Under the pieces are notes generated by a model. It was not told where the DNA came from. It saw only the letters and a program-made list of their open reading frames with translations, and ran no database searches. A DNA stretch of 64,000 bases, taken from the NCBI RefSeq assembly GCF_037997115.1, contig NZ_CP150484.1, forward strand, positions 6,555,053 through 6,619,052. The letters are read 5' to 3'. Positions 41,801 through 64,000 of this stretch are shown here, one piece after another. How positions within the stretch are numbered: the first letter of the stretch is position 1; the number at the start of each line of letters is the position of its first letter. The position numbers were made by a program, and so were the translations under genes. Source of the stretch: Amycolatopsis coloradensis (GTDB lineage Bacteria > Actinomycetota > Actinomycetes > Mycobacteriales > Pseudonocardiaceae).

Positions 41801-44539
41801 GACGTCGCCGGATTCGACGACCGACCAGAACCGGCCGTCCTCGGCGGCGACCACGCCCGCGCCCGGGTCTTCCAGCCAGAAACGCTTGCGCTGGAAGGGG
41901 TACGTCGGCAGCGGGACGACCCGCGCACCGCTGCCATCGAGGTAGGCGGCCCAGTCGACACGGGCGCCGTGGGCGTGGATCAGGCCCAGCGCGGCGACGA
42001 GCGTGGCGGCCTGGTCGCGGTCCTTGCGCTGGGCCGCGGCGAACACAACGCCTTCAGGGCGGACCGACCGGCCCATCGGGGTGAGCGCGGCGTCCGGACC
42101 GAGTTCGAGGAAGGTCGTGACGCCTTCGCCGTGCAGGGTTTCCACCGCGTCGGCGAATCGGACGGTCCCGCGGACGTGCTCGGCCCAGTACGCCGGATCC
42201 GTGAGGCGGTCGGCGAGCTCGCCGGTCAGGGTCGAGACGACCGGGATCGCGGGCTCGCGGAAGGTCAGGGTCCGCGCGACGGCGGCGAAGTCGGCGAGCA
42301 TCGGCTCCATCAGCGCCGAGTGGAAGGCGTGGGACACCGAAAGCCGGGTCGTGCGGCGGCCGGGGAAGCGTTCCGCGACGGCGGTGGTCGCTGCCTCGGC
42401 GCCGGACAGGACGACCGCGCGGGGGCCGTTGACCGCCGCGAGGGCGACGTCGGCCGACAGGTACGGGCGGACCTCGTCTTCGGTCGCCTCCAGCGCGATC
42501 ATCGCCCCGCCGTCGGGCAATGCCTGCATCAACCGGCCGCGAGCAGCGACCAGGCGAGCCGCGTCCTCCAGTGAAAGCACCCCGGCGATGTGGGCGGCCG
42601 CGATCTCGCCGACCGAATGCCCGGCGAGGAAGTCGGGGGTCACACCCCAGGACGCGACGAGCCGGAAGAGGGCGACCTCGAACGCGAACAGGGCGGGCTG
42701 GGCGAATTCGGTGCGGTCCAGGCGCGCCGCGTCGGTGCCGAAAACGACGTCCCGGACTCCGGGCAGGTGTGCGCAGGCCTCGTCGAAGGCCTCGGCGAAC
42801 ACCGGGAAACACTCGTGGAGACGGCGGCCCATGCCGAGCCGCTGTGAACCCTGGCCGGTGAACAGCACGGCCAGCCGTCCCGCGGTGTCGCTGCCGGTGA
42901 CCGGACCCGCTTCGCCGCCCGCAAGGGCGCGGAGACCGGCAGTCAGCTCGGCGCGGTCGGCACCGGTGACGACCGCGCGGTGCTCCATGGTGGCGCGGGT
43001 GGTGGCCAGCGAGAACGCGACGTCGGCCGGTTCGGCGCCCGATTCGTCCACAGTGGACAACAGGGCGGCGGCCTGCGCGCGGACGGCGGCGGGCGAGGCG
43101 CCGGACAGCACGTACGGAACCACCGGCGGCGCCACGATCTCGCGGTCCTCGGCGGGCGTTTCGGCAGGCTGCTCCAGGATGACGTGCGCGTTGGTGCCGC
43201 TGATCCCGAACGACGACACGCCCGCGCGGCGCGGCCGGTCCGTCGCGGTCCACGGGCGGGCCTCGGCGAGCAGTTCCACCGCGCCGGCGGACCAGTCCAC
43301 GTGCGGCGACGGCGCGTCGACATGCAGCGTCGCGGGCAGCGTGGCGTGGCGCATCGCCTCGACCAGTTTGACGATGCCGGCGAGACCGGCGGCGGCCTGG
43401 GTGTGGCCGATGTTGGACTTCACCGAACCCAGCCACAGCGGGGTTTCGCGGTCGCGACCGTAGGTGGCCAGCAGGGCCTGCGCCTCGATCGGGTCACCCA
43501 GCGCGGTCCCGGTGCCGTGCGCCTCGACGACGTCCACAGTGGACGCTTCGATACCGGCGTTCGCGAGCGCGGCGCGGATCACGCGTTGCTGCGACGGGCC
43601 GTTCGGCGCGGTCAGGCCGCTGGAGGCGCCGTCGGAGTTGACCGCGCTGCCGCGGACGAGAGCAAGGACCGGATGGCCGTTGCGGCGCGCGTCGGAAAGC
43701 CGCTCCAGCACCAGCATCCCGGCGCCCTCGGCCCAGTTGGTGCCGTCGGCGGCGGCCGCGAACGGTTTGCAGCGACCGTCCGGCGCGAGCCCCCGCTGCC
43801 GCGAGAACTCGACGAACGCACCGGGCGTCGCCATCACCGTGACACCGCCCGCGAGCGCCAGCGTGCATTCCCCCGACCGCAGCGCGCGGGCGGCGAGGTG
43901 GACCGCGACCAGCGACGACGAGCATGCCGTGTCGATCGACACCGACGGCCCTTCGAGACCGAGCGCGTAGGAGACGCGGCCCGACACGACGCTGCCCGAG
44001 GTACCGATGCCGAGGTAGCCCTCGTGCTCTTCGGGTAGCGCGGTCAGTCGTGACGCGTAATCGGTGAACCCGACCCCGGCGAACACCCCGGTGGCGCTGC
44101 CCTTGAGCGAATGCGGGTCGATCCCGGCCCGCTCGACGGCTTCCCACGCCGTCTCCAGCAGCAAGCGCTGCTGCGGGTCGGTCGCCTCGGCCTCCCTCGG
44201 CGAGATGCCGAACAGCTCGTTGTCGAATTCCGCGGCGTCGTGCAGGAACCCGCCCTCGCGGACGTAACTGGTGCCGGGCACGGAAGGGTCGAGATCGTGG
44301 ATCGCGTCGGTGTCCCAGCCGCGGTCGGCCGGGAACGGCGAGATCGCGTCACCACCGCCGTCGACCAGCTCCCACAGCTGTTCCGGGGTGCGGACACCGC
44401 CGGGGAACCGGCAGCTCATCGCGACGATCGCGATGGGCTCGGTCTCCTTCTCCCGCGCGTCCGCCAGCTCGCGGCGGCTCTCCCGCAGGTCGGCCGCCAT
44501 CCGCTTGAGGTAGTCGACGTACTGCTCTTCCGAAGGCAT
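35807..44539 (-). CDS. Type I modular PKS, two modules: KS-AT-KR-ACP, KS-(AT degenerate)-KR-ACP
   Basis: A 2910-aa protein. An N-terminal coiled-coil docking helix (1-33) precedes module 1: KS (34-~460, Cys ~205, HGTGT, KSNIGH), AT (~560-850, GHSVGE Ser ~642, HAFH, malonyl-type), KR (TGGTGGLGG ~1156, Tyr ~1290; no LDD motif, so probably A-type) and ACP (GIDSLTA Ser ~1459). Module 2: complete KS (~1518-1940, Cys ~1693, HGSGT, KTNVGH). Its AT has LGRGTGE (Gly2118 for the catalytic Ser), and the subdomain with HAFH is deleted. The KR (GGLGVLG ~2510, Tyr ~2672) resembles those of hybrid or trans-AT systems. The ACP is LGGTSLIG (Ser ~2834). The tail is strongly basic instead of a docking domain. 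Start ATG 44539 follows GAGGAG. Module 2 needs an extender from elsewhere. Confidence 0.93.
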   Translation of the reverse strand: MPSEEQYVDYLKRMAADLRESRRELADAREKETEPIAIVAMSCRFPGGVRTPEQLWELVDGGGDAISPFPADRGWDTDAIHDLDPSVPGTSYVREGGFLHDAAEFDNELFGISPREAEATDPQQRLLLETAWEAVERAGIDPHSLKGSATGVFAGVGFTDYASRLTALPEEHEGYLGIGTSGSVVSGRVSYALGLEGPSVSIDTACSSSLVAVHLAARALRSGECTLALAGGVTVMATPGAFVEFSRQRGLAPDGRCKPFAAAADGTNWAEGAGMLVLERLSDARRNGHPVLALVRGSAVNSDGASSGLTAPNGPSQQRVIRAALANAGIEASTVDVVEAHGTGTALGDPIEAQALLATYGRDRETPLWLGSVKSNIGHTQAAAGLAGIVKLVEAMRHATLPATLHVDAPSPHVDWSAGAVELLAEARPWTATDRPRRAGVSSFGISGTNAHVILEQPAETPAEDREIVAPPVVPYVLSGASPAAVRAQAAALLSTVDESGAEPADVAFSLATTRATMEHRAVVTGADRAELTAGLRALAGGEAGPVTGSDTAGRLAVLFTGQGSQRLGMGRRLHECFPVFAEAFDEACAHLPGVRDVVFGTDAARLDRTEFAQPALFAFEVALFRLVASWGVTPDFLAGHSVGEIAAAHIAGVLSLEDAARLVAARGRLMQALPDGGAMIALEATEDEVRPYLSADVALAAVNGPRAVVLSGAEAATTAVAERFPGRRTTRLSVSHAFHSALMEPMLADFAAVARTLTFREPAIPVVSTLTGELADRLTDPAYWAEHVRGTVRFADAVETLHGEGVTTFLELGPDAALTPMGRSVRPEGVVFAAAQRKDRDQAATLVAALGLIHAHGARVDWAAYLDGSGARVVPLPTYPFQRKRFWLEDPGAGVVAAEDGRFWSVVESGDVGEFAAELKLSDVEAPLGTVLPALSRYRRARSLSAEAASLAYHVRWQPFTPATTAATGRWLLVTSSREHPWIETAVEALAGAEVRRLVVEQPDRVELPDETFDGILSLLALDETETDGLSFGAEATMTLVRELTARDPQGPLWTLTRGAVSTGAHDAPDSPAQAQLWGFGRAAALENPQAWGGLVDVPAEAGERTVALLRGVLTGPRGEDQVAVRAAGAFGRRLAHAEPAEPQRSWQPRGTVLVTGGTGGLGGIVARWLADHGADHVVLVSRHGEDAPGAAELAGDRVTIAACDVADRDALAAVIEPIRGDLRAVFHLAGVLELGLIESMDRTRYADVLRPKVAGTRNLEELTDGLDLDAFVLFSSIAASIGNAVQSAYGAANAHLEAVAQRRRANGLPATSIAWGRWGEVGMGVGADLDELLSGLGVPAMAPETGLVALGQALDRDETVLTVAELTWEKFAPPFAALRPSPLLADLPEVVAIAEAEAARAEEGAEAADAWRARLAGLPEAERERVLTELVLTHTAAVLGHTDGVPAGQQFTKLGIDSLTAIELRGRINTETGLALPPTMVFDHATPAALATHLLAALTPVAQEPRTVVTGPAAAGQDVAVVGLSCRFAGGSDTPEKFWENLVQGKDLVREVPPDRWTAADYYDPDRTAPGKAYTQQGAFVDDIAGWDAAFFGLSPQEARRLDPTFRLLMELVWEGIEDAGLTADELRGSRTGVFAGLIDTMQYSMRQLEADGMDAADDPYFGLGSSLSAAAGRIAHLLDLRGPCLTVDTACSSALSAAHLAVQSLRRGECDIAIVGAASAMINPDVFIQSCKMSMLAADGRTKTFDESADGYVIGEGGGVVVLRRAGEVGPGRRTRAVIRGTATNQDGRSNGLTAPNRAAQNAVIRAALADAGVTPDEVGYVEAHGSGTQLGDAIEFTALGEIFGERNAPEPLYVGAVKTNVGHTLAAAGMAGLIKTVLSLEHGTLPGNLHLSTPNSVVTVDGTVRPVPEARPFPANADGVLRAGVSSFGWSGSNVHFVLDQAAPAPMPAPGPEWQLLTVSGQSEAGLRANAEALADHLTEDLELADVAFTTQAGRSALPVRKAVLVRDHADAVTALRAVTGGSAVTDKRRFGLLLPGTRRAWQGTTDELYRTELAFRAAIDECAALLDGRADLLGALYGTAEADERAVVFAVEYAFCRLLTAWGLEPAVVLGRGTGECVAAVAGGLFGLAEGLELALGGPVPRVGTPTAPVISPRTGTVLTAAEAADPAHWRIADDRFEDGLLALAKYAGVLVEAGLGDDGAEAAGRYLPQTPVVSLLPEPVAGTGRRAWLTALGTLWEHGVEIGWADGAGPDRRFVSLPGYRFQRTRYWPEVASRGSGWSLDQMSAAEPETPVRAGLAAHTPTWHRDTTRRVPATPGDLVLFAEPGAFADDFAVAAEAAGHRVTVASEMDRQVLAGDGPLRIVHALGLTAGGLESGFYSLLELGKAIGAECAGRRVDLLALGRNGFDVLGGDATDAFAPTIAATADAIAAEYPLVHAQYADFDRAGDKVAQALHELDLLAASTVDTVDGVAVAAWRGGRRWLRGFDVVELPEVDDSLAWKPGGTYLITGGLGVLGLALARRLAPLGMNLALAGRSELPPEETWDDWIRDHGVDDRTSEVLLAVRDLRALGADVLTLRADVSAPGEAAALLAEVRGYFGYLDGVVHAAGVAGGGLLQNKTREQAAAVLAPKVDGTLALTEALRVEPVDLLILYSSTVTLTVGVGEIDYSAANAFLDGVASASAGGRGPAKQVVSVAWGPWQLDAWTASGLSGSAEAQEGSRKFREEFGIGAEEGTELLSRIVASGEPLVTVLPLPLADVLAALARMGSVDALVGADAAIPTGERYPRPDLRTAYVAPRTPAEERVAAAWCDCLGLEQVGVHDPFFDLGGTSLIGLVLIGRVAKEFGVELAPASLFEKPTIAEFVTLLGEPGAPQVAAEPAEDVSARGERRRARTAKLRKRPSRTGR
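43046..43058. repeat. GTCCACWGTGGAC palindrome family (representative copy)
   Basis: Perfect copies of GTCCAC(A/T)GTGGAC occur at 18140, 37130, 41373, 43046, 43532, 48672, 55929, 60975 and 61914. One-mismatch copies are at 17841 and 48191, and looser variants at about 29,963, 34,834, 54,248 and 58,460. Far less than one 13-mer copy is expected by chance in 64 kb. Most encode STVD, but those at 18140 and 41373 encode PLWT in another frame, so protein constraint alone does not explain them. Confidence 0.7.
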
Positions 44540-44562
44540 GTCACGGCTCCTCAATGTCTGTA

Positions 44563-44678
44563 GTGAACCCGCGACCGCGATCGACGTCGGCAGGGCGCTG
44601 CCTGGTCGTCCACGTCACGAGCGGGGGAAAGGCGCCCTGCCACCGCGGTAGCGGGGCTTGCGGCCGATGCGGGTTCAC
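44563..44678 (-). promoter_or_regulatory. Nested inverted repeats in the 208-bp gap between two PKS genes
   Basis: An outer stem GTGAACCCGC (44563-44572) / GCGGGTTCAC (44669-44678) encloses an inner stem GGCAGGGCGC (44589-44598) / GCGCCCTGCC (44632-44641), both perfect 10-bp pairs. The gap is the longest non-coding stretch inside the PKS operon; the other PKS junctions are 33 and 8 bp. The structure precedes the start of the 2910-aa PKS and could be an attenuator, RNA-processing site or internal promoter region. Confidence 0.55.
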
Positions 44679-44747
44679 GCGTCTGGTCACCTTTCCGAGA
44701 GATGTGTCAGCTCCGCCGGCTGGCTCCTGAATGGGACGAGGGCGGTC

Positions 44748-55742
<10,995 letters not shown>

Positions 55743-55775
55743 GACGGTGGTCCTCCTCGCGGCGGCGGGCCGGGG

Positions 55776-58700
55776 TCAGAGTTCGTTGTCCAGCAGGGCG
55801 AACATGTCGTCGATGGTGTCCACTTCCAGATCCGCGTCGCCGCCGGACGACGGCCGCGTCCGGTCCTGCCACAGGGACACCAGGTTCCGCAGCTTCGCCT
55901 CGACCTCGGCACCGTCCGCACTCGCCAGGTCCACTGTGGACAATTCGGCGGCGAGCCGGTCGATCCCCGACGTCAGCCCGGTTTCCGCGGCCGGAGCCGG
56001 GATGACTTCGGACTGCAGGAACTTGGCGAGGTCGTCCGGGGTCGGGTAGTCGAAGATCAGCGTCGCGGGAAGGCGCAGCCCGGTCGCCGCGTCGAGCCCG
56101 TTGCGCAGCTCGACCGCGGTCAGCGAGTCGAAGCCCAGTTCGGTGAACGCCCGGCCCGGCTCGATCGAATCCGCGCCGTCGTGCCCGAGCGCGGACGCGG
56201 CCTGGCCGCGCACCACCCCGAGCAGCACCAGTTCGGCGTCGGCCTGCGAAAGCCCGGCGAGCCGTCGCTTGAGCCCGTCGGCCTGCGCCGCGGCGTCCAC
56301 CGGCGCGGCACGCCGCACCGAACCGCGGACGAGACCGCGCAGCAGCGGCGGCACCGGTCCGGTCATCGTGCGGAGCCCGGCGACGTCCAGCTTCACCGGC
56401 ACCGAGACCGGTTCGGCCAGGCCGGTGGCCAGGTCGAACAGCTCCAGTCCCTCGGCGGGATCGAAACTGCCGATCCCGTCGCGGCCCATGCGGTCCGCGT
56501 CGGCGGAGTCGCCCATGCCGTCGGCCCAGAGACCGAACGCTAGCGAGGTCGCGGGCAGGCCGAGACCGCGCCGGTGGTGCGCGAGCCCGTCGAGGAAGGT
56601 GTTCGCCGCGGCGTAGTTCGCCTGCCCCGGCGCGCCGAGCACCCCGGCGGCCGAGGAGAACAGGACGAACATCGTCAGGTCGTGACCGCGGGTCAGCTCG
56701 TGCAGGTTCCACGCCGCGTCCACCTTGGGCCGCAGCACCTTCTCCAGCCGCTCGGGGGTGAGCGCGGTGAGCAGGCCGTCGTCGAGGACACCGGCCGCGT
56801 GCACCACCCCGGTCAGCTCCGAGGTGCGGTCGAGGACCGCGGCGAGCGCGGCGCGGTCGGCGGCGTCGCACGCCTCGATCCGCACGGTCGCGCCCAGCCC
56901 GGTCAGTTCCGCGGCCAGTTCGGCCGCGCCAGGCGCGTCCGGGCCGCGGCGGCTGGTGAGCACCAGATCCTTGACGTCGTGCCGGGTGACCAGATGCCTG
57001 GCCAGCACCGCGCCGAGACCTCCGGTCCCGCCGGTGACGAGCACGGTGCCACCGATCGGGCGGCGCGGAACGGTCAGCACGACCTTGCCGACGTGCTTGG
57101 CCTGCGACAGGAAGCGCAGCGCCTCCGGGGCCCGGCGCAGATCCCAGGTTCGGATCGGCAGCGGGGTGAGCGCGCCCTGGTCGAACAAGGCGATCAGCTC
57201 CTCCCATATCCGCGCGATCCGCCGGTTGCCCGCGTCGATCACGTCGAACGCCTGGTAAGTCACACCGGGATGGTGCCCCGCGGCGCCGCCGTCCGGACGG
57301 ACGTCGGTCTTCCCCATTTCCACGAACCGCCCACCACGCGGTAACAGGCGCATCGACGCGTCGATGAAGTCGCCCGTCAGCGCGTTGAGGACGACGTCCA
57401 CGCCCTTGCCGCCGGTGGTCTCGCGGAACCGCTCCTCGAAGTCGAGCGTCCGCGAAGACGCGATGTGGTCGTCGGCGAGCCCGGCGGCGCGCAGGACGTC
57501 CCATTTGCCCTCGCTGGCGGTGCCGAACACCTCGGCGCCGAGATGCCGGGCGAGTTGCGTGGCTGCCATCCCGACACCACCGGCGGCGGCATGGATGAGG
57601 ACCGACTCGCCCTTCTTCAGCCCGCCGAGATCGGTCAGCGCGTAGTAAGCGGTGAGGAACACCAGCGGAACCGACGCGGCCTCTTCGAACGTCCAGCCCT
57701 CGGGCATCTTGGCCAGCAGATCCCGGTCGGCGAAGGTGAGCGGGCCGAATCCGCCGTGCACCAGGCCCATCACGCGGTCGCCCGGGACGAGGTCGGTCAC
57801 CTCGGAGCCGACGTCGGTGACGACACCGGCGGCCTCGTAACCGATCCGGCCGGCGTCGCCCGGGTACATGCCGAGCACGTTGAGCACGTCGCGGAAGTTC
57901 GTCCCGGCCGCCCGGGTGGCGATCCGGACCTCGCGCGGCAGCAACGGTTCGAGCACATCGGGGTACGGCTCGAAGGAGAGCCTGTCGAGGGTGCCCTTGA
58001 CGACGCTGTCGAGGCGCCAGGCCGGTTCGTGCCACGGCGGCACGAGATCCGGCGACGACGCGGCGGTCAGCAACCGGGCGGCATGGACGACGCCCTCCCG
58101 CACGGCCAGCTGGGTTTCGTCGCCCAGCACGGCCAGCGCGGTGTCGACGTCGGCCTCGGCCGCGTCGAGCAGCACCAGCCTGCCGGGATTCTCGGACTGG
58201 GCGCTGCGGACCAGGCCCCACACCGCGGCCGAAGCCGGGTCGACGGTGTCCGAAGTGGACACGGCGACCGCGTTCTCGGTGCGCACTACGAGGAGGGCGT
58301 CCTTCTCCTCGGCCAGCCATTCCTGCAGCTTCGCCAGCGTGCTCCGCAGAAGCGCGTGGGTGGCCGCCGGGGTGGCGCCCGCTCCCGGCACCGCCGAGAG
58401 CAGCTCGGTCGCCGAAGCCGGGGACCCGGTCGTGACCTGCGACCAGGCGAGCCGGAACAGCGAGTCCGAAGTGGACGAAGCCGCCGGGCCGAGATCCGTG
58501 ACCTCGCGCAGCAGCAACGATCCCACCGTCAGCACCGGTGCTCCGGCGCCGTCGACGAGCTCCAGTCGCACCGAGTCGGTCCCGGAGGCGGCGACCCGGA
58601 CCCGGGCGGCGGTGGCGCCGGCCGCGTGCAGGACGACGTCACGCCAGAGGAACGGCAACCGGGTGGTCTCGGCGTTCCCCGGCAGCAGGCCGATGGCGTG

Positions 58701-61700
58701 CAGCGCGGCGTCGAGCAGGGCCGGGTGCAGGCCGAACTTCCCGGCGTCGGCATGCGCCACCGCGGGCAGTTCGAGGTCTGCGCAGACCTCGTCACCCACG
58801 AGCCAGGCGGCGGTGAGGCCTTGGAACACCGGCCCGTACTGCAGGCCCGCGTCGGCGAGCCCCGGGTAGAGCTCGGTGACGTCGAGGCTTTGCGCCCCGG
58901 CAGGCGGCCACACCGTGTCCTTGGCCGCCGGAGAGGCGTCGCCAGGGGCGAGCAGGCCGGTCGCGTGCTCCGTCCACGGAGCCTCGTCGAGCCGGGAGTG
59001 GATCGACACCGGACGCCGTCCGTCGTCGTCCGCGGCCCCGACCACGACCTGCACGGCGAGCCCGCCGGTCTCCGGCAGCACCATCGGCGCGGCGATGGTC
59101 AGTTCGGCCACGCGAGCGCAGCCGAGTTCGTCACCCGCCCGGACGGCGAGTTCGACCAGTGCCGCGCCGGGGACCAGCACGGTGCCGAGCACCGCGTGGT
59201 CGGCCAGCCACGGCTGTGCCGCGCGGGAAAGCCTGCCGTATCCGACCAGGCCGTCCCCGCCCGCCGTCGGCACGGTCGCCCCGAGCAGCGGATGCCCGGC
59301 CGCGGCAAGGCCCAGCCCGGCGGCGTCACCGGCGATGGCGGGCGGGTCGAGCCAGAACCGCTCGCGCTGGAACGCGTACGTGGGCAGCGGGACGGCGCGG
59401 GCGCCGGTGCCGTGGAAGAACGCCGTCCAGTCGACCTCGGCACCCGTCGCAATCAGCCGGCTGAATGCGAGGGCGGCGGTCTGCCGTTCGTCGCGGTCCT
59501 TGCGCAGCACCGGGACGAACATCGCGTCCGGGGCGCTGTCGAGGCCCATCGCGGAGAGCACGCCGTCCGGGCCCAGTTCGGCGAACCGGGCGACGCCCGC
59601 TTCGGCGAGCGCGCGGACGCCGTCGGCGAAGCGCACGGTCTCCCGCACGTGGCGCACCCAGTAGCCCGGGTCGGTCAGATCCGCCGCTTCGGTCACCGTG
59701 GAGACGATCGGGATCCGCGGCTCGGCGTAGCTCAAGCTTTCCGCCACTTCGGCGAACTCCACCAGCATCGGCTCCATCAGCGACGAGTGGAACGCGTGCG
59801 AGACGACCAGACCCTTGGTGCGGCGGCCTTCCTTCGCGAACACCTCGGCCACCGCGTGCACGGGACCGTCCACACCGGACAGCACGATCGCCTGCGGCCC
59901 GTTCACCGCGGCCAGACAGACCTCTTCGGACAGGTAATCACGCACCTCGTCTTCACTCGCCTGAACCGCGACCATCGCGCCGCCTTCCGGCAGCGCCTCC
60001 ATCAACCGGCCCCGCGCTTCGACGAGCTTCGCCGCGTCCTCAAGGGAGAACACCCCGGCCACATGCGCCGCCGCGATCTCCCCGATCGAATGCCCGGCCA
60101 GGAAATCGGGCCGGATGCCCCACGACTCCACGAGCCGGAACAGCGCCACTTCGAGCGCGAAGATCGCGGGCTGCGCGGTACCGGTGCGGTCGATATCACC
60201 ATCGAGCGGGAGCAGCGCGGCGACCTCGTCGTACGCCGCCGCGAACACCGGGAATGCCTCGTAGAGTCCTTGGCCCATGCCGAGCCGCTGGGAACCCTGA
60301 CCGGTGAACAGCAGCGCGAGTTTGCCTTCGGTGGCACGGCCGGTGACGACCTCCGGCGTGGTCCGGCCGCCGGCGAGCGCGGCCAGCCCGGTGCGCAGCG
60401 CGTCGGCGTCGCCGGTGAGCACCGCGCGCCGCTCGAACACGGTCCGGGTGGTCGCCAGCGCGTAACCGATGTCGACCGGGTCGGCGAATCCGACGGTGCC
60501 GAGCAGCCGTCCGGCCTGCGCCCGCAGCGCGTCTTCGGTGCGCGCGCTGAGCACCCACGGCAGCAGCGACGGCGATGCCGGGGTCCGCGCGGGCACCGAA
60601 GGTTCGGGGACCTGCTCCAGGATCACGTGCGCGTTGGTGCCGCTGATCCCGAACGCCGAGACCGCCGCGCGCCGGGGACGGCCCGCCTCCGGCCACGGTC
60701 GTGCCTCGGTGAGCAGCCGGACGTCGCCCGCTTCCCAGTCGACGTGCGGGGACGGCTCGTCGACGTGCAGGGTGGCGGGCAGGAGGCCGTGCCGCATCGC
60801 CTCGACCATCTTGATGATCCCGGCGAGACCGGCGGCGGCCTGCGTGTGCCCGATGTTGGACTTCACCGAACCCAGCCACAGCGGTTCTTCGCGGTCCTGG
60901 CCGTAGGTGGCCAGCAGCGCCTGCGCCTCGATCGGATCGCCCAGCGCCGTCCCGGTGCCGTGCGCCTCGACGACGTCCACAGTGGACGACTCGACGCCCG
61001 CCGCGGCCAGCGCGCGGCGGATCACCCGCTGCTGCGAGGGTCCGTTGGGGGCGGTCATGCCGTTGGACGCGCCGTCCTGGTTGACGGCGCTGCCCTTCAC
61101 GACCGCCAGCACGTGACGTCCGTTGCGGCGTGCGTCGGAAAGCCTTTCCAGGAGCAGGAATCCGGCGCCCTCGGCCCAGGCGGTGCCGTCGGCCGCGGCC
61201 GCGAAAGGCTTACAGCGGCCGTCTGCGGCCAGGCCGCGCTGACGCGAGAATTCGATGAACGGGTTGGGGCTGGCCATCACGGTCGCGCCGCCGACCAGCG
61301 CCAGGCCGCATTCACCCGAGCGCAGCGCCTGCGCCGCCCAGTGCAGGGCGACCAGCGAAGACGAGCACGCCGTGTCGACCGAGACCGCCGGGCCTTCGAG
61401 CCCGAAGGTGTAGGCGACCCGGCCGGTCAGCACGCTGCTCGCGCTGCCGGTCCCGAGCAGGCCTTCCATCCCGTCCGGGGTGGCGGCCAGCCGGGAGGCA
61501 TAGTCGTCGTACATGACGCCCGCGAACACACCGGTGGCGCTTCCGCGCAGCGAGACGGGGTCGATCCCAGCACGCTCGAACGCTTCCTGCGCGGTCTCCA
61601 GCAGCAACCGCTGCTGCGGGTCGACGGTGACCGCCTCCCGTGGCGAGATGCCGAAGAACTCGGCGTCGAAGTCGGCGGCGTCGTGCAGGAAGCCGCCCTC

Positions 61701-64000
61701 GCGGGTGTAGCTGGTGCCGGGGTGGTCGGGGTCCGGGTGGTAGAGCCGGTCGAGATCCCAGCCGCGGTCGGACGGGAACGGCGTGATCGCGTCGGTCCCC
61801 TCGGCGACCAGGCGCCACAGGTCCTCCGGCGAGCTCACGCCGCCAGGGAACCGGCAGCTCATCGCGACGATCGCGATGGGCTCGCCGGGCTCGGCGACCC
61901 GGACCGGTTCGGCGTCCACAGTGGACTCTTCACCGGCCAGCTCGGTACGGATATGGGTGGCCAGCGCTGTCGGGTTCGGGTGGTCGAACACCAGCGTCGC
62001 GGGCAGCCGCAGACCGGTCGCCTCACCGAGCCGGTTGCGCAGTTCGACGGCGGTGAGCGAATCGAAGCCGAGTTCGGTGAACGCACGACCGGCCTCGACC
62101 GACGTCGCGGTGCCATGTCCGAGCACGTCGGCGACGTGGCCACGGACGAGGTCGACCAGATGCGAGAACTGGTCGGCGGGGGCGAGGCGGCTCAGGGTGG
62201 CGGTCAGCCCGGCGGCGGCCGCGGCGTTGGCCGCGCCCCTCCGCTTCGGCACCCGGATCAGACCGCGCAGCGCGGGGGCGGGCTCGCTCGTGCGGGCCAG
62301 CGTGCGCAACGTCGCCAGGTCGAGCTTGACCGGAACCGGGACCGGCGTCGAGGCGGCCAGCGCGGCATCGAACAGCGCCAGGCCTTCTTCGTCGGTCAGC
62401 GCGCCGAAGCCGGCGCGGGCCAGACGGTCCACATCGGACTGACCGCCCATCCCGCCTGCCCACAGGCCGTACGCCAGCGAACGAGCGGGCAGACCTTCCG
62501 CGTGACGGCGGCGCGCGAGGTCGTCGAGCAGGGCGTTGGCCGCGGCGTAGCTGGCCTGCCCCGGACCACCGAGGATCCCGGAAACCGAGGACACCAGGAC
62601 GAACTGGGTCAACGGCCTGCCGAGGGTGAGTTCGTGGAGCGCGAGCGCCGCCTCGGCCTTGGGCCGCAGCACGGTGTCGAAGCGCTCCGGGGTCAGCTCG
62701 GTGACGACGCCGTCGTCGAGCACACCGGCGGCGTGCACGATGCCGGTGAGGTCGTCGACCCCGCTGAGCAGCGCGGCGAGCGCGTCGCGGTCAGTGACGT
62801 CGCAGGGGACGACGTCGGCGCCGAGTTCTTCCGCCAGTTCCGCGGCGCCGGGAGCGTCGAGGCCGCGGCGGCTGGTGAGCACCAGCCTGGTGACCTGTGG
62901 CGCCAGGTGCCGGGCGATGGCCGCTCCGACGCCACCGGTCCCGCCGGTGATGAGAACCGTGCCCTCGCCCCAGATCGCGGGTTCTCCCGCCGTGGTCCTC
63001 GCGAGCCGCGGGACTTCCACGACGCCGTCGCGGACGCGGACCTGCGGTTCGCCGGTGGCCAGCGCTTTCGCGACGTCATCCCCTTCGAGGACGACGAACC
63101 GGTCCGGGTGCTCCGACGCGGCGGTGCGGACGAGACCGCGGACGGCGGCTCCCGCCGGGGTGTCGCCGGTGCGCACCACCATGCGCGGCCCGCCGTCGGC
63201 GAGGAATTCCTGGACGGCGGCGAGCGTCGCGGCCAGCGCTTCCCTCGGCTCGCCATCCGGTGCGGTGAAGACCTGGACGTCTTCGCTGGTCTCGCCGTCA
63301 GCGGGGACCTCGACCCAGGTCAACTCGTACAGCGAATCCGTGCCGCGCTGCCTCGGTGCCTCCGCGGCCCGGACCGCGACCGTGCCGATCGTGGCGACGG
63401 GCGCACCGGTGGTGTCGGTGGCCAGCAAGGAGAATCCGGATCCGGCGGGCGTGACCCGGACACGCAGCGCGGTGGCGCCGGTGGCGTGCAGGGTGACGTC
63501 GCCGAACAGGAACGGCAGCCGGGTGCCCTCCCCCGGCGTGAGCCCCAGAGTGTGCAGCGCGGCGTCGAGCAGTGCCGGATGCAGGCCGAAGCCGTCGACT
63601 TCGGTTCCCTCGGGCAGTTCGACCTCGGCGAACACGGTGTCGCCGTCGCGCCAGGCGGCGGTCAGCCCGCGGAACGGCGGGCCGTAGTCGAGACCGGCCG
63701 CCGCCATGTCCGCGTAGAGGCCGTCGAGGGAGATCGGCTCGGCGGCGGGCGGCCACTCGGTCAGGCCGGAGGGTACGGCGGCCGTCTCGGGAGCGAGGGT
63801 GCCGGTGGCGTGTTCGGTCCACTCCCCTTGCGGGGCACGGGAATGCACCGAAACCGGGCGGCGTCCGCCCGTGCCCGCCGCGCCGACGAGCACCTGGACG
63901 TCCAGCGCGCCGTGCGGCGGCAGCACCAGCGGCGCGGCCAGGGTCAGTTCCTCCACGCCTCCGCAGCCGGCTTCGTCACCGGCGCGGACCGCGAGTTCGA
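55776..64000 (-). CDS. Type I modular PKS, C-terminal part (5' end beyond window): DH-KR-ACP, then KS-AT-DH-ER-KR-ACP
   Basis: The frame is open to the right edge, so the N-terminus is missing. The first visible module begins inside a DH (only the Asp-containing half is seen), then a KR with LDD (B-type; Tyr codon near 62,546) and ACP (GFDSL near 62,055); no ER lies between. The next module is complete: KS (DTACSSSL near 61,365, HGTGT, KSNIGH), AT (GHSIGE near 60,080, HAFH: malonyl), DH ([10 protein letters not shown] near 59,190), ER ([10 protein letters not shown] near 57,570), B-type KR (Tyr near 56,615) and ACP (near 56,123). It ends in a typical acidic docking region that should meet the coiled coil of the following PKS, 33 bp downstream. 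Expected output is an alkene-level unit (if the cut DH is active) followed by a fully reduced acetate unit. Confidence 0.93.
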   Translation of the reverse strand, partial: ELAVRAGDEAGCGGVEELTLAAPLVLPPHGALDVQVLVGAAGTGGRRPVSVHSRAPQGEWTEHATGTLAPETAAVPSGLTEWPPAAEPISLDGLYADMAAAGLDYGPPFRGLTAAWRDGDTVFAEVELPEGTEVDGFGLHPALLDAALHTLGLTPGEGTRLPFLFGDVTLHATGATALRVRVTPAGSGFSLLATDTTGAPVATIGTVAVRAAEAPRQRGTDSLYELTWVEVPADGETSEDVQVFTAPDGEPREALAATLAAVQEFLADGGPRMVVRTGDTPAGAAVRGLVRTAASEHPDRFVVLEGDDVAKALATGEPQVRVRDGVVEVPRLARTTAGEPAIWGEGTVLITGGTGGVGAAIARHLAPQVTRLVLTSRRGLDAPGAAELAEELGADVVPCDVTDRDALAALLSGVDDLTGIVHAAGVLDDGVVTELTPERFDTVLRPKAEAALALHELTLGRPLTQFVLVSSVSGILGGPGQASYAAANALLDDLARRRHAEGLPARSLAYGLWAGGMGGQSDVDRLARAGFGALTDEEGLALFDAALAASTPVPVPVKLDLATLRTLARTSEPAPALRGLIRVPKRRGAANAAAAAGLTATLSRLAPADQFSHLVDLVRGHVADVLGHGTATSVEAGRAFTELGFDSLTAVELRNRLGEATGLRLPATLVFDHPNPTALATHIRTELAGEESTVDAEPVRVAEPGEPIAIVAMSCRFPGGVSSPEDLWRLVAEGTDAITPFPSDRGWDLDRLYHPDPDHPGTSYTREGGFLHDAADFDAEFFGISPREAVTVDPQQRLLLETAQEAFERAGIDPVSLRGSATGVFAGVMYDDYASRLAATPDGMEGLLGTGSASSVLTGRVAYTFGLEGPAVSVDTACSSSLVALHWAAQALRSGECGLALVGGATVMASPNPFIEFSRQRGLAADGRCKPFAAAADGTAWAEGAGFLLLERLSDARRNGRHVLAVVKGSAVNQDGASNGMTAPNGPSQQRVIRRALAAAGVESSTVDVVEAHGTGTALGDPIEAQALLATYGQDREEPLWLGSVKSNIGHTQAAAGLAGIIKMVEAMRHGLLPATLHVDEPSPHVDWEAGDVRLLTEARPWPEAGRPRRAAVSAFGISGTNAHVILEQVPEPSVPARTPASPSLLPWVLSARTEDALRAQAGRLLGTVGFADPVDIGYALATTRTVFERRAVLTGDADALRTGLAALAGGRTTPEVVTGRATEGKLALLFTGQGSQRLGMGQGLYEAFPVFAAAYDEVAALLPLDGDIDRTGTAQPAIFALEVALFRLVESWGIRPDFLAGHSIGEIAAAHVAGVFSLEDAAKLVEARGRLMEALPEGGAMVAVQASEDEVRDYLSEEVCLAAVNGPQAIVLSGVDGPVHAVAEVFAKEGRRTKGLVVSHAFHSSLMEPMLVEFAEVAESLSYAEPRIPIVSTVTEAADLTDPGYWVRHVRETVRFADGVRALAEAGVARFAELGPDGVLSAMGLDSAPDAMFVPVLRKDRDERQTAALAFSRLIATGAEVDWTAFFHGTGARAVPLPTYAFQRERFWLDPPAIAGDAAGLGLAAAGHPLLGATVPTAGGDGLVGYGRLSRAAQPWLADHAVLGTVLVPGAALVELAVRAGDELGCARVAELTIAAPMVLPETGGLAVQVVVGAADDDGRRPVSIHSRLDEAPWTEHATGLLAPGDASPAAKDTVWPPAGAQSLDVTELYPGLADAGLQYGPVFQGLTAAWLVGDEVCADLELPAVAHADAGKFGLHPALLDAALHAIGLLPGNAETTRLPFLWRDVVLHAAGATAARVRVAASGTDSVRLELVDGAGAPVLTVGSLLLREVTDLGPAASSTSDSLFRLAWSQVTTGSPASATELLSAVPGAGATPAATHALLRSTLAKLQEWLAEEKDALLVVRTENAVAVSTSDTVDPASAAVWGLVRSAQSENPGRLVLLDAAEADVDTALAVLGDETQLAVREGVVHAARLLTAASSPDLVPPWHEPAWRLDSVVKGTLDRLSFEPYPDVLEPLLPREVRIATRAAGTNFRDVLNVLGMYPGDAGRIGYEAAGVVTDVGSEVTDLVPGDRVMGLVHGGFGPLTFADRDLLAKMPEGWTFEEAASVPLVFLTAYYALTDLGGLKKGESVLIHAAAGGVGMAATQLARHLGAEVFGTASEGKWDVLRAAGLADDHIASSRTLDFEERFRETTGGKGVDVVLNALTGDFIDASMRLLPRGGRFVEMGKTDVRPDGGAAGHHPGVTYQAFDVIDAGNRRIARIWEELIALFDQGALTPLPIRTWDLRRAPEALRFLSQAKHVGKVVLTVPRRPIGGTVLVTGGTGGLGAVLARHLVTRHDVKDLVLTSRRGPDAPGAAELAAELTGLGATVRIEACDAADRAALAAVLDRTSELTGVVHAAGVLDDGLLTALTPERLEKVLRPKVDAAWNLHELTRGHDLTMFVLFSSAAGVLGAPGQANYAAANTFLDGLAHHRRGLGLPATSLAFGLWADGMGDSADADRMGRDGIGSFDPAEGLELFDLATGLAEPVSVPVKLDVAGLRTMTGPVPPLLRGLVRGSVRRAAPVDAAAQADGLKRRLAGLSQADAELVLLGVVRGQAASALGHDGADSIEPGRAFTELGFDSLTAVELRNGLDAATGLRLPATLIFDYPTPDDLAKFLQSEVIPAPAAETGLTSGIDRLAAELSTVDLASADGAEVEAKLRNLVSLWQDRTRPSSGGDADLEVDTIDDMFALLDNEL

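Overview
High-GC actinobacterial DNA. Gene content, very high third-position GC, GTG starts, ATGA-overlapping operons and dispersed short intergenic hairpins suggest Amycolatopsis or a close Pseudonocardiaceae relative; this is inferred from general features, not from a database search. No rRNA, tRNA, transposase or CRISPR array was seen. Both window ends cut through genes.

Region 1 (1-13,991) is a small specialised-metabolite cluster. It has the end of an AMP-forming ligase, a divergent SARP regulator plus DHA2 exporter, and a long plus-strand operon: flavin reductase, HpaB-type two-component hydroxylase, second AMP-forming ligase, O-methyltransferase, large FAD enzyme, SDR, class A FAD monooxygenase and a fumarase/aspartase-superfamily lyase. 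The large FAD enzyme and the lyase look like the CreE/CreD pair that makes nitrous acid from aspartate via nitrosuccinate. This suggests a diazo, nitroso, nitro or other N-N product on a hydroxylated, methylated aromatic. The lyase has an apparent +1 frameshift near its C-terminus.

Region 2 (14,151-21,270) looks like primary metabolism: FabG-type SDR, MaoC hydratase, aminoglycoside-phosphotransferase-fold kinase, three acyl-CoA dehydrogenases, a small unknown protein and a TetR regulator. Three related operator-like palindromes lie upstream of fabG, the kinase gene and tetR, suggesting one small regulon.

Region 3 (21,397-26,761) holds two large plus-strand regulators, a LAL-type LuxR protein and an AfsR-like SARP-ATPase. 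They sit beside, and convergent with, the polyketide operon.

Region 4 (27,270-64,000, minus strand, continuing off the right edge) is a modular type I polyketide cluster. In transcription order: the end of a large PKS (DH-KR-ACP, then a full KS-AT-DH-ER-KR-ACP module); a 3664-aa bimodular PKS; a 2910-aa bimodular PKS whose last module has a degenerate AT; and a 976-aa KS-AT protein whose KS has lost its catalytic Cys, first His and Lys. These are followed by four genes in the order of the ansamitocin asm13-16 extender-unit genes (dehydrogenase, discrete ACP, acyl-CoA dehydrogenase-like, FkbH-like) with no O-methyltransferase, so the predicted extender is hydroxymalonyl-ACP. A type II thioesterase, an Sfp-type PPTase and a YqcI/YcgG-family (GntA-like) putative heme N-hydroxylase complete the operon. 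There is no terminal thioesterase domain. The most unusual feature is the pairing of an AT-dead module with a KS-dead KS-AT protein next to a private extender-ACP pathway. One reading is that the KS-AT protein has been converted into a trans-acting acyltransferase.
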